From Roseobacter sinensis (GTDB lineage: Bacteria > Pseudomonadota > Alphaproteobacteria > Rhodobacterales > Rhodobacteraceae), in NCBI RefSeq assembly GCF_025755255.1, contig NZ_JALIEB010000025.1, forward strand, positions 1 through 34,433: a stretch of 34,433 nt of DNA, written 5' to 3'. Under the pieces are notes generated by a model. That model did not search any database and was not told the origin of the DNA. It saw only the letters and a list, made by a program, of their open reading frames with translations. This document shows positions 1 through 7,981 of this stretch, one piece after another; positions within the stretch are counted from its first letter, which is position 1, and each line of letters starts with the position of its first letter. The position numbers were made by a program, and so were the translations under genes.

Positions 1-174
1 ATGGGCCAACCGAGCGAATAGACTTTGGCAAGGGACATGAACACTCTGCCAATACCTGTGCGCCAAAAACAGTCGATATCGGTGAAAACCCATCCCACAA
101 CATCTCGTGTTTGCGCCCGTTTTACCGCCGCGTCCGGTGACCGCGGCGATCATTGGGGGGCCTATATCCGGTCG
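1..174. other. Non-coding left edge, probably IS-derived
   Basis: No convincing gene is visible on either strand. The short open frames here have no recognisable domain and no ribosome binding site. The stretch lies just beyond the stop of a transposase remnant, so part of it is probably the non-coding end of the same decayed insertion sequence. I could not identify a terminal inverted repeat or a target-site duplication. Confidence 0.4.
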
Positions 175-300
175 TCAGGCAGGTGCCAGTTTCGCGAGGC
201 GTTTGAGGTTCTGGGCGGTTTCGGCGAGGAGGAATTCTTCTTTTGCTCCTGACAGGCCTCGGAGCCGGAGGCGCTTCAGGCCGAGATGTCGTTTCAGGTC
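175..300 (-). pseudogene. Transposase C-terminal remnant (IS1182-like)
   Basis: The minus strand encodes about 41 residues ending at TGA (175-177). They include the stretches LKRLRLRGLSGAKEEF and AQNLKRLAKL. This matches the C-terminal end typical of IS1182-family DDE transposases, in which an RLRGLSGA motif is followed by an AQNLKRLA helix. The region upstream, where the family normally reads like E-M-L-F-A-H-L, has decayed to S-D-V-S-A-D-L. No catalytic DDE residues are present. The frame stays open to position 384, where it meets the hmuV stop codon, so only the last tenth or so of a transposase remains. I read it as an IS relic marking a rearrangement next to the haem operon. Family assignment is from memory of conserved motifs. 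Confidence 0.6.
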
Positions 301-384
301 GGCGCTGACGTCAGACACGGCAGGGGCGCCTGCACCGGCGCGCAGACGGCGCTTTGCCCGATGGTTCTCGAAGAGGCGGGCAAA

Positions 385-1173
385 TCATGGAGTATTCTGC
401 GGCATGGCCGCCTGCGGCAGGAGATACCAGTGCGACGCAGGCGGAGGCGTGCGTGTGCGCACCGGGCAATTGTAGGTCTCGGACAGGTTTTCGTCTGTCA
501 GCACTTGGTCCGGGGCACCTGCGGCGACGATCTGTCCCGCGCGCATCAACACGATCTGATCGGCGAACATGGCTGAGAGGTTCAGGTCGTGCATCACCGC
601 GACCACCCCGCCTCCGGCCTCTGCGTAGCGCTTCGCGATGCCCATGACCTCCAGCTGATGACCGATGTCGAGGCTCGAGACCGGTTCATCCAGGAGCAGC
701 CAGCGCGGCTGCCCGTAAACCAAAGGGTCCCAGACCTGGCAAAGCACCCGCGCCAATTGAACCCGCTGCTGTTCACCGCCCGACAGCGCCTGGTAGAACC
801 GGTCGGCAGAATCGGCCAGCCCCACGCGCGCCAGCGCGCGATACGGTCGGTCCGGATCGTCGGAGATGCTCTGCCCCAGCCCCAGACGCACGACTTCTAT
901 GGCCTGGAAGGGGAAGGACATCGGCGTTGCCTGCGGCAAGACTGCGCGGAGACTGGCAAGTCGCCAGGCCGGCGTGCTCGCAAGCGCGTGACCGGCGATC
1001 ACCACCTCGCCAGCGCAGGGCACCTCGCCGGTCAGGGCCTTCAGCAGGCTCGACTTGCCCGATCCGTTCGGGCCGACAATCGCCGTCAACACGCCGGGCT
1101 GCGCCGCGAAGTCCACCCCCTCCAACACGGGCGTGCGCCCATAGCTGAGAGTGATGTTGCGCGCGGTGATCAT
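385..1173 (-). CDS. hmuV: Haemin ABC transporter ATP-binding protein HmuV
   Basis: This is the cytoplasmic ATPase that powers haem import through HmuU. The 262-residue protein has the normal length for HmuV. Walker A is GPNGSGKS (about residues 34-41), the ABC signature is LSGGEQQRVQLARVL, Walker B is LLLDEP followed by the D-loop SSLD, and the switch His is in AVMHDLNLS. The start is placed at ATG 1173-1171, one base after the hmuU stop (1175-1177). The frame is open further upstream inside hmuU, but that extension has no homology-like sequence. It is the last gene of the leftward hmuSTUV operon, and its stop abuts a transposase relic. The C-terminus ending in SHWYLLPQAAMPQ looks natural for the family, so the relic has not obviously truncated it. 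Confidence 0.93.
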   Translation of the reverse strand: MITARNITLSYGRTPVLEGVDFAAQPGVLTAIVGPNGSGKSSLLKALTGEVPCAGEVVIAGHALASTPAWRLASLRAVLPQATPMSFPFQAIEVVRLGLGQSISDDPDRPYRALARVGLADSADRFYQALSGGEQQRVQLARVLCQVWDPLVYGQPRWLLLDEPVSSLDIGHQLEVMGIAKRYAEAGGGVVAVMHDLNLSAMFADQIVLMRAGQIVAAGAPDQVLTDENLSETYNCPVRTRTPPPASHWYLLPQAAMPQNTP

Positions 1174-1174
1174 G

Positions 1175-2272
1175 CTAGAGGTCCACCACGCTGCGCCGAC
1201 GCAGAAGGATCCACAAGAAGAACGGCGCGCCAAGCACCGCCGTGACAATCCCAATGGGCAGCTCGGCGGGCGCCACGATCAGGCGCGAGACAATGTCAGC
1301 GCCCAGCAGCAGGCTTGCGCCCAGCAGGGCGGAATTGATCAGCAGCCCGTGGTGATCCGGTCCGGTGGCAAGGCGCAGCAGATGCGGCACGACGATTCCG
1401 ATAAAGCCGATCCCACCCGAGACGGCGACAGCGGCCCCGGTCGCCGCGCTGACCGCGAGGATAGCGATGTTCTTGGTGCGCTGCACGTCGATCCCGATGT
1501 GATGGGCCGCCGCCTCACCGAGGGCAAGGCCATTCAGCCCACGCGCCAGGGTCGTTGCCAGCAGTGTGGCGAGAAGGATCACCGGGCCGGCAATCAAGAC
1601 CTTGGGCCAGGCACTGCCGGCAAGAGAACCCAGCTGCCAGAACGTCAGCTCGCGCAGCTGCATGTCATCCGCGTGAAAGATCAGCAGGCCAGAGAGCGCG
1701 CCGGTCAGTGCGGCCAGCGCAATGCCCGCAAGCAGCATGGTTGCAACGGATGTGCGGCCCGAGCGGGTCGCGACGGCATAGAGCAGCATCATCGACGCCC
1801 AGGCGCCCGTAAAGGCCATCACGGGCAGCAGCGCATCCCCAACGTACGCCGCCAGGCCAAAAGGCAAGGACCCGGCCGCGACAATGGCCATGAGCGCGCC
1901 GAGACCGGCGCCGGCGCTCACGCCCAGAAGTCCCGGGTCAGCCAGAGGATTGCGAAAGAGCCCCTGCATCACGGCGCCCGAGACCGCCAGGGCCGCACCG
2001 ACGCAGGCGCCCAGCAGCGTGCGGGGTGCGCGGATGTCCCACAGGATGACCGCCTCGGCGGCCGAGACACCTTGGCCTGTGAGAAGGGCCCAGACGGCGC
2101 GCCAAAGCGATGTGCCCGAGGCACCAACAGCAAGGCTGGTAAGGCAGACGGCGAGCAACGCAAGCGCAAGGAGCCCATGCAGCTGTCGCGCCCTCTGGCG
2201 CCGATCTGCCGGAACGGCGAGGCTCGGACCCACGAACGCCATCCGCTCAGCCCGCAGGGTAAAGCGCGTCAT
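1175..2272 (-). CDS. hmuU: Haemin ABC transporter permease HmuU (FecCD family)
   Basis: This is the inner-membrane permease that carries haem from HmuT into the cytoplasm. The roughly 365-residue protein is strongly hydrophobic and has the multi-helix pattern of the FecCD/BtuC family. Family-type stretches include WDIRAPRTLLGACVGAALAV, ARTLxGL-like loops, GIGFIGIVVPHLLR and the C-terminal GAPFFLWILLRRR. The start at 2272 gives a 26-base overlap with hmuT. An internal ATG at 2242 lies 4 bases past the hmuT stop and is equally possible; neither has a strong Shine-Dalgarno sequence. Tight packing with hmuT and hmuV indicates translational coupling. Confidence 0.9.
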   Translation of the reverse strand: MTRFTLRAERMAFVGPSLAVPADRRQRARQLHGLLALALLAVCLTSLAVGASGTSLWRAVWALLTGQGVSAAEAVILWDIRAPRTLLGACVGAALAVSGAVMQGLFRNPLADPGLLGVSAGAGLGALMAIVAAGSLPFGLAAYVGDALLPVMAFTGAWASMMLLYAVATRSGRTSVATMLLAGIALAALTGALSGLLIFHADDMQLRELTFWQLGSLAGSAWPKVLIAGPVILLATLLATTLARGLNGLALGEAAAHHIGIDVQRTKNIAILAVSAATGAAVAVSGGIGFIGIVVPHLLRLATGPDHHGLLINSALLGASLLLGADIVSRLIVAPAELPIGIVTAVLGAPFFLWILLRRRSVVDL

Positions 2273-3146
2273 GCAGGGTGCGGACGGCCTCTGCCGTGCG
2301 CGGGCCGAAGCCAAGCAACAAAAGGCCGTTCATCCGCACCACCGCACCCGCCTGCGCGGCAGGTGTCGTGCGCAGCGCGGGCATCGCAAAGAGCTCGGCA
2401 TCGGTGCTGGCGTGATCGCCGGCGCGATCCATCATCAGGATCACATCCGGAGCTGCCGTGGCGATGGCCTCGGCCGTCACGGCCTTGTAGCCGTCGAATG
2501 TATCAATCGCGTTGTCGCCACCGGCCAGGGCGATGATGGCGTCAGCGGAGGTCTCCGCACCCGAGGCCATGAGCCGTCCGCCTTCTGTGCTGAGCAGGAA
2601 CAGCACCCGCGGGCGGGGCTGATCGGAGGCGGCGATGCTGTCGGTCGTGGCCTGCACCTCGGCCAAGACCCTCTCGGCGAGCGCCGACGCCTTCTGCGGC
2701 ACGCCAAGTGCTGCGCCAACCGCGTTGATCTTCTCGGCGATCTGCTCGGCCGTGCGCGCCTGGGGCATCTCGACAAAGGGGATTTGAGCAGATTTGAGAA
2801 GATCCACCGCATCCGGCGGCCCTGCCCCCTCTTCCGAGAGGATCAGATCGGGCTGGATGCTGAGCACGCCCTCGGGCGAGAGCGCGCGGATGTACCCCAC
2901 GTCGGGCAGGTCCTCCGCCGCGGCAGGAAAGCTCGATGTGGTATCGCGTCCGACAAGGCGGTGCTCTTCGCCCAGAGCGAAGACGATCTCGGTCACCGAT
3001 CCACCGAGAGAGACAACCCGGTTGGCCTGACCGTTCGCCTGCGCAGGCGACATGGCCAACCCCAAGGCGAGAAGGATCAGCACGGCGCGCAAGACCTGCC
3101 CTGCCAATGCGGTCCCGGGATCACCGCGGTACGATCTTCGGGTCAT
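2247..3146 (-). CDS. hmuT: Periplasmic haem-binding protein HmuT
   Basis: This is a substrate-binding protein of the ShuT/PhuT/HmuT group that passes haem to HmuUV. The 299-residue protein has an N-terminal signal peptide (basic start, then a hydrophobic run at about residues 19-33, cleavage likely near AQA-NG). The helical-backbone binding fold begins with NRVVSLGGSVTEIVFALG. The VGYIRALSPEG segment (Tyr about residue 85) matches the conserved VGYxR region, whose Tyr I infer to be the axial haem ligand by analogy with ShuT/PhuT. The start ATG overlaps the hmuS stop by four bases (ATGA, 3143-3146), so the two are translationally coupled. Confidence 0.9.
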   Translation of the reverse strand: MTRRSYRGDPGTALAGQVLRAVLILLALGLAMSPAQANGQANRVVSLGGSVTEIVFALGEEHRLVGRDTTSSFPAAAEDLPDVGYIRALSPEGVLSIQPDLILSEEGAGPPDAVDLLKSAQIPFVEMPQARTAEQIAEKINAVGAALGVPQKASALAERVLAEVQATTDSIAASDQPRPRVLFLLSTEGGRLMASGAETSADAIIALAGGDNAIDTFDGYKAVTAEAIATAAPDVILMMDRAGDHASTDAELFAMPALRTTPAAQAGAVVRMNGLLLLGFGPRTAEAVRTLHDALYPAG

Positions 3147-4192
3147 TCTGCAGTCTCCACTGTCAGTGTTGGCAGGTCCTCGACGATCTCGCGCCAGGCC
3201 GGGCGGCTGTCGCGCCCTTCCTTGCCCAGCCCGAAGATCTGAAAGATCAGCGAACCGTGCGCATCGAACGCCTCGACCGAGAGCGCAGGGCCCCGCTGGG
3301 TCGGCTTTTCAACGGCCCAGACCTCCGCGATATGATCGCCGCGCAAATGCAGGTTGAAGCCCGGATCCAGCACATTCTGCCAAGGCCCCATCGTCTTGAG
3401 CCTGTGGATCGGGCCGGTATGGATCTGGATGCAGCCGCGATTGCCGACAAAAAGCATGATGTCGATCTGCCGGTCACGCACCGCTTCGAGCATCCGGTCA
3501 ACGGCCGAGGGGTGCAGGGCACGCACGAAGGGCGCGCCCGCAATCCGATAGGCGCCCAGCCGGTTCATCTTGAGCTTCGAGGTCAGCCGCAGGAATTGAT
3601 GCGTGTCGGTCAACCGCCGCCACTCCTTGCGCAGCACGTCGCGCTTGCGCATGTCTGACTTCGGCGCTTCGGGTGGTTGTCGCTGCGCCACCTGTAACAG
3701 TGTTTCCTGTTCCGGCAGGGCGATCTGGGCCTTAGCCGAGGCCCAGGCCTCAGCCGCGCCAGCGTCCCTCAGAAAAATCTTGTGGACCGCGTCGCCGGCC
3801 GCATCGAAGACCCGGAAGCTGCGGCGCAGGCCAGTGTCAGTCTCCTCCTCGACCATGAAGGCATGTCTCCAGTGGCTCGGGAAGATCCGCAGGTCGATGT
3901 CGTCGGTCAGGACCATCGCGGCATGGGCGCCGGGGTGGTAATTCTCATAGACCCCGATCTTTTCATGCACACAGGAGGCGTTGCGCGTCAGCGCCATGGT
4001 TTCGCCGAAGGTTGCGGCTGCCTGCATGATCCCGTCGGGATGCGCAGCGGCCGCAGTGGCGCCCTGGCCGATGTGGGCGGCCACCAGTTGTGCTTCGGCA
4101 ATGCCCAGCTGATCGGCAAGATCGCGGTCGCGGAGTTGGGGCTGGGCAGCGCGCGCTGCTCGAATGTCGTCTGGGGTGAGGTCTGTCATCAC
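3143..4192 (-). CDS. hmuS: Haemin-degrading/haem chaperone protein HmuS
   Basis: This is a cytoplasmic haem-handling protein of the HemS/ChuS/HmuS family, proposed to receive imported haem and to degrade it or deliver it. The 349-residue length fits the two-domain family. The N-terminal half contains TRNASCVHEKIGVYENY. The second half contains MLFVGNRGCIQIHTGPIHRLKTMGPWQNVLDPGFNLHLR (split here: VGNRGCIQIHTGP and LDPGFNLHLR are the key pieces). It is the first gene of hmuSTUV. Two adjacent ATG codons (4192 and 4189) are possible starts, and no clear ribosome binding site separates them. The divergent receptor hmuR starts about 200 bases away across a control region with an IRO-box candidate. 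HmoA at 6470 gives a second possible haem-breakdown route in the same locus. Confidence 0.92.
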   Translation of the reverse strand: MMTDLTPDDIRAARAAQPQLRDRDLADQLGIAEAQLVAAHIGQGATAAAAHPDGIMQAAATFGETMALTRNASCVHEKIGVYENYHPGAHAAMVLTDDIDLRIFPSHWRHAFMVEEETDTGLRRSFRVFDAAGDAVHKIFLRDAGAAEAWASAKAQIALPEQETLLQVAQRQPPEAPKSDMRKRDVLRKEWRRLTDTHQFLRLTSKLKMNRLGAYRIAGAPFVRALHPSAVDRMLEAVRDRQIDIMLFVGNRGCIQIHTGPIHRLKTMGPWQNVLDPGFNLHLRGDHIAEVWAVEKPTQRGPALSVEAFDAHGSLIFQIFGLGKEGRDSRPAWREIVEDLPTLTVETAE

Positions 4193-4268
4193 TGCGCACC
4201 ATTTTGTCAGGGGATCAAAACTGGCTGGGTGCGCTGGTCCACCTGGCTCGTGACGGTCATCTCTATTC

Positions 4269-4298
4269 TTGACGCTTTTAGTCAGTTTAAGCTAAGGT
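4269..4298 (+). promoter_or_regulatory. Putative hmuR promoter
   Basis: A TTGACG hexamer at 4269-4274 and a weak TAAGGT at 4293-4298, 18 bases apart, could be the -35 and -10 elements for hmuR (start codon 4395). The -35 hexamer overlaps the IRO-box candidate, so a bound repressor would block it. The -10 match is poor, so this is tentative. Confidence 0.35.
4270..4284. promoter_or_regulatory. IRO-box (RirA-type iron operator) candidate
   Basis: The sequence TGACGCTTTTAGTCA fits the TGA-N9-TCA pattern known as the IRO box, bound by the Rrf2-family Fe-S regulator RirA in alphaproteobacteria. It lies between hmuS (minus) and hmuR (plus), the position expected for iron-repressed control of both transcripts. 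A similar half-site-only match would be unremarkable, but this location makes it credible. Confidence 0.6.
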
Positions 4299-4394
4299 TG
4301 CAAGAGGCAAGCATGACGCTTGACCCAATACACAGACATCCACCGCGGCCAGCCCTTCGCAAGCTCAGGTACACGCCAGCTTCGAGGGCCTTCC

Positions 4395-6410
4395 ATGTCA
4401 CCTTATTCGTCGCGCCGCCTGCTGCGCATAACAACAGCACTGCTGATTGCCGCACCCGGGACTGCGCTTTCACAATCCGCCCCCCTGAGCGAAGATGACC
4501 TCTATCTCGGGACGATCGTGCTGGGCGAAAGCAAACGCGAGGTTGCGACCGAGACCGCCATACCGACCACCACGATCGACGCAACCGAGATCAAGGACAG
4601 ACAGGCGGGCACCATTGCCGAGCTGATCGATTCCGTCCCCGGCGTGACGCTGGTCAACGGGGCGACAGCGGCCGGATCCGGCATCAACATTCGCGGCTAC
4701 GGCGCCAACGGCACCTTTGGGACGGATCAGAAAGTGCTCATCCAGGTGGACGGCGCCACGAAAGGCAGCGAGGAGCTCTACCGGATCGGGACGCAGCTCT
4801 ATACCGATCCGTTCCTCTTCCGCGAGGTCGAGGTGATCCGCGGCACGATCGGATCGTTCGAATACGGCTCGGGCGTCTTCGGCGGTGTGGTTCGTCTCGA
4901 GACGATCAACGCCTCGGATATTCTCGGCGACCGGCTCGGGTTTGGCGGGCGTCAGACCTTCGAGTTTTCCTCGAATGGAGACGGTCTCACCAGCTCCACC
5001 ATCCTCGGCTGGCAGCCTGATGAGAACCTTGAGCTGCTGTTCAATTACACCCGCCGCACGCTGGGTGTTCGCAGCGATGGCGACGGCAATGACATCAACC
5101 CGGCTGCCGGAGATCTGGACGACCCCTCCTACCTCTTCAAGGGGCGCTACACCTTCGGCGCGGATCGCGCGCATTCTCTGACCTTCAGCTACTCCAACAC
5201 CGAGCAGGAGCAGTTCGACGTGCCTTACGACACCTTCGGGCTGGCCAATTTCGGCAACGTCGACCGTTTCATAGAGAATGAGGTCGCCAGTCTGCGATAC
5301 AATTACAACCCGGTTGGCAACGATCTGATCAATCTCGATGTCGAGTTGACCTACTCGGACGAACTCGTGGAAAGCCAGGCCATCGACCGCAGTTTGCCGA
5401 TCTTCACCTTGAACCTCCTCGATGCCGACAACCGCTATCAGACTACAACGCTGCGGATCCGCAACACGGCGCTGTTCGAGACGGGGCCGGTCCAGCACAC
5501 CCTGCGCACAGGGGCCGAATACATCCTGCGCGAGCGCCAGGATGCCTCGGCAGGGGCCGCACCCGGAGGCGAGAAAGAAGTCTTCGCGCTTTACGCGGTC
5601 AACGACATGCAGATCGGCGGGGCCTGGACGATCACGCCCGCCCTGCGCTTCGAAACCCAGACGATCACCGAGGACCCCGTCAACGGCGTGGCGGAGTTCG
5701 GGGACGATGCGCTGATGGGCGGGCTGTCGGTCAGATACGCCTTCGACAACGGCATCGCGCTCTTCGGCTCCGCGGCCTATACCGTCAACCTGCCGATTGT
5801 GGACGATATCAGCAGCGATCTGATCTTTCAGTCGGAACGCGCCACGACCTATGAGGCCGGGATATCCTACGAGGCGCTGGACGTCTTCGACGCGGGTGAC
5901 ACGCTTGCGGTCAAACTGAATTACTACACTCAGACCTCAGACAGCGTGACCACGCTGCGGGCCATGGGCAATCCGCTTGAGTCGGTGGATCAGGTGGACC
6001 GGGACGGGTTCGAACTGGAAGCCTCCTATGCGCGGCAGAGCGGGCTCTACATCGATCTCAACGCGCATATCTCGGAGGGGGACGAGACATTGCTGAACGG
6101 GACCGTGCAGGACTACCGCTTCAATCCGGCGGACTCGCTGCGCCTGACACTCGGGCAACGGCTGGGGGACCAATGGGATCTCAGCTACGAGCTGGTGGCG
6201 CAGCGCCGCTACGACGAAGGTACCGATATCTCGCCGGGGTTCGGGGTCAGCAATCTGCGCGCGACCTATATCCCGCAGCGTGGCCTTTGGGAGGGAACCG
6301 AGATCAGGTTCGGCATCGAGAACGTCTTCGACAAGCTCTACCAGCCGCGGCTGTCCACCCGAAATGCGACGGGGCGGAACTTCATTCTCACCCTTGCCGC
6401 GACCTTCTGA
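4395..6410 (+). CDS. hmuR: TonB-dependent haem receptor HmuR
   Basis: This is an outer-membrane 22-strand beta-barrel receptor that imports haem using TonB energy. The start at ATG 4395 is chosen because GAGGG lies just upstream and a typical signal peptide follows (SSRRLLRITTALLIAAPGTALSQ). The upstream extension of the frame to 4320 is not needed. The mature N-terminus carries a TonB-box-like YLGTIVLGE. The plug follows, with ELIDSVPGVTLV, GINIRGYGANG, VLIQVDGA and EVEVIRG. The barrel ends in a terminal Phe (FILTLAATF), as required for outer-membrane insertion. The 671-residue length is normal. It is divergent from hmuS and followed by hmoA. Haem rather than siderophore specificity is inferred from its neighbours. 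Confidence 0.93.
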   Translation: MSPYSSRRLLRITTALLIAAPGTALSQSAPLSEDDLYLGTIVLGESKREVATETAIPTTTIDATEIKDRQAGTIAELIDSVPGVTLVNGATAAGSGINIRGYGANGTFGTDQKVLIQVDGATKGSEELYRIGTQLYTDPFLFREVEVIRGTIGSFEYGSGVFGGVVRLETINASDILGDRLGFGGRQTFEFSSNGDGLTSSTILGWQPDENLELLFNYTRRTLGVRSDGDGNDINPAAGDLDDPSYLFKGRYTFGADRAHSLTFSYSNTEQEQFDVPYDTFGLANFGNVDRFIENEVASLRYNYNPVGNDLINLDVELTYSDELVESQAIDRSLPIFTLNLLDADNRYQTTTLRIRNTALFETGPVQHTLRTGAEYILRERQDASAGAAPGGEKEVFALYAVNDMQIGGAWTITPALRFETQTITEDPVNGVAEFGDDALMGGLSVRYAFDNGIALFGSAAYTVNLPIVDDISSDLIFQSERATTYEAGISYEALDVFDAGDTLAVKLNYYTQTSDSVTTLRAMGNPLESVDQVDRDGFELEASYARQSGLYIDLNAHISEGDETLLNGTVQDYRFNPADSLRLTLGQRLGDQWDLSYELVAQRRYDEGTDISPGFGVSNLRATYIPQRGLWEGTEIRFGIENVFDKLYQPRLSTRNATGRNFILTLAATF

Positions 6411-6469
6411 ACCTTGATCGCCGCGTTCAAAGCGCCAAATCACTGGAAAGCCAGCACATGGAGGCCCTT

Positions 6470-6781
6470 ATGTTTATCGCCATGAACCGTTTCACCGTCC
6501 GGCCGGAGAATGCAGATGCGTTCGAAGCGCTGTGGCTGGGACGGGACAGCCATCTCAAGGGCATGGACGGGTTTGTCGAGTTTCACATGCTGAAGGGGCC
6601 GGAAACGGATGGCGCGATCCTCTATGCCTCCCACACCGTCTGGGCCACGGAAGAGGCGTTTCGCAACTGGACCCGCAGCACCGCCTTCCGCGACGCCCAC
6701 AAGAATGCCGGATCGACCGCCAAGCTGCACGAGGGCGCCCCTGTGTTCGAGGGGTTTTCGACGATCCAGCACATTGTTTGA
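6470..6781 (+). CDS. hmoA: Haem-degrading monooxygenase, HmoA/IsdG type
   Basis: This is a small ABM-fold protein (103 residues) that probably cleaves haem in the cytoplasm to release iron. An Asn-Trp-His triad is seen at N6, W67 and H77. This spacing is nearly identical to the N7/W67/H77 triad known to be essential in staphylococcal IsdG. Supporting stretches are MFIAMNRFTV, GMDGFVEFHML and FRNWTRSTAFRDAHK. The start at 6470 is chosen over the in-frame ATG at 6458 because GGAGG (6460-6464) sits five bases before it. It lies 59 bases after hmuR and is probably in the same transcript. HmuS is the other candidate haem-handling enzyme in this locus. Confidence 0.85.
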   Translation: MFIAMNRFTVRPENADAFEALWLGRDSHLKGMDGFVEFHMLKGPETDGAILYASHTVWATEEAFRNWTRSTAFRDAHKNAGSTAKLHEGAPVFEGFSTIQHIV

Positions 6782-6902
6782 ATGACGTCGCGGTTTGAGT
6801 CCGCCGCCGTGGCGGGGTAGAAATCGCGTCAGGCTCCAGCAATTGCCGCAGGGCATCGCCAGGGTGTTTCACCGTTTGTTGAACGCACACTAGGGGATGC
6901 AA

Positions 6903-7322
6903 ATGCACCGTCTACTCACGCCACTTCTCGCAAGTCTCTTGCCACTCGCCCCGCTTGCGGTGGCAGAGACCGACCGGCACATCGGCATCGAGCTCAACGC
7001 AACCGCGACCGATCTACAGAGCTGTACCTTGACCTTCGTGGTGCAGAACGGACTGGCGGAGCGCATCGAGGAGCTGGTTGTCGAAACCGTGCTCTTCGCC
7101 AAAGACGGCGCAGTGGATCGGCTGACACTGTTCAACTTCGGCGAGGTACCGGCCGGGCGGCCGCGCGTGCGGCAGTTCCTGGTCGACGGCGCGGCCTGTG
7201 ACGAACTGGGGCAGATCCTCTTCAACGGAACCGAGCGCTGCGCCGGCGCAACGCTGACCCGTGAGATCTGCGACACTGCCCTGCGCACATCGAGCCGCAC
7301 GACCATCGAGGTGCTTCACTGA
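6903..7322 (+). CDS. Small exported four-cysteine protein at head of tonB operon
   Basis: I do not recognise a named family. The 139-residue product has a hydrophobic signal peptide (about residues 4-21, cleavage near AVA-ET). The mature part of about 118 residues has four cysteines (positions 41, 99, 113, 123), enough for two disulfides, and a beta-rich pattern such as CTLTFVVQNGL and LVVETVLFAKDG. The start at 6903 is preferred over ATG 6897 because AGGGG (6892-6896) is then well spaced. Its stop shares one base with the exbB start (TGATG), so it is translationally coupled to exbB-exbD-exbD-tonB. That context suggests a periplasmic role tied to the Ton system, but the function is unknown. 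Confidence 0.8.
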   Translation: MHRLLTPLLASLLPLAPLAVAETDRHIGIELNATATDLQSCTLTFVVQNGLAERIEELVVETVLFAKDGAVDRLTLFNFGEVPAGRPRVRQFLVDGAACDELGQILFNGTERCAGATLTREICDTALRTSSRTTIEVLH

Positions 7323-7981
7323 TGCTGGACCTGTCGACTTGGATCGCGCCGGTCCGCGCTCTTGTGGACACTGGGGGGCCGGTGGTCCTGCTCTTGCTGG
7401 TCATCTCCGTGCTGACGTTGGCAGTGATCCTCTACAAGCTCTGGCAGTTCGCCCGGGCCGGCGTCGGACGGCATCGCCAGCTGGCGGAGGCGATGGACGC
7501 CTGGGACGCCGACGATCCCGCGGCGGCGCAGGAGGCACTGCACCGGTCGTCCAGCTATCTCGCGCCACTCATTGTCCAAGCGCTGGCATCCCGACACAGC
7601 CGCACGCGGGCGACCGCCGAAGCCGAGGGCGCATTCGCACGGCTCGAAAACGGTTTGCGCTGGCTTGACACCGTGGCGCAACTGGCGCCGCTGCTTGGGC
7701 TCTTCGGCACGGTGCTTGGCATGATCGACGCCTTTCGCGCGCTTCAGGACGCGGGCAGCCAGGTCGATCCGTCGGTTCTGGCCGGAGGGATCTGGGTTGC
7801 GCTGCTCACCACCGCCGCGGGGCTCAGCGTTGCCATGCCCGCCGCATTGGCGCTCAGCTGGTTCGACGGGCGCATGGCGCGCGAGCGCCTGCTGGCCCAG
7901 AGGATGATCGAGGCGCTGGGGCCGGCTGTCTCACAGGCGCGGGTCACCGAACCGTCCGTTCAGGGTGCATCCCATGCGTGA
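7322..7981 (+). CDS. exbB: ExbB/TolQ/MotA-family proton channel
   Basis: This is the inner-membrane channel-forming subunit of the Ton energy-transducing complex; with ExbD it converts proton-motive force into TonB motion. The 219-residue protein has three expected membrane segments: about residues 16-38 (PVVLLLLVISVLTLAVILY), a central pair with the family signature LDTVAQLAPLLGLFGTVLGM, and a third with GIWVALLTTAAGLSVAMPAA. The signature and the Thr/Ala-rich third helix are characteristic of ExbB. It overlaps the previous gene by one base and exbD by eight bases, which indicates a single coupled operon. Confidence 0.92.
   Translation: MLDLSTWIAPVRALVDTGGPVVLLLLVISVLTLAVILYKLWQFARAGVGRHRQLAEAMDAWDADDPAAAQEALHRSSSYLAPLIVQALASRHSRTRATAEAEGAFARLENGLRWLDTVAQLAPLLGLFGTVLGMIDAFRALQDAGSQVDPSVLAGGIWVALLTTAAGLSVAMPAALALSWFDGRMARERLLAQRMIEALGPAVSQARVTEPSVQGASHA

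Noticed and set aside
1151-2536. Long plus-strand frame opposite hmuU and hmuT
   Set aside because: The composition (Arg, Gln, Gly-rich) is typical of an antisense shadow, with no domain.
6801-6815. Small hairpin CCGCC-GCCGT-GGCGG between hmoA and the exbB operon
   Set aside because: Short GC stem with no T-run; such stems are expected by chance in DNA this GC-rich.
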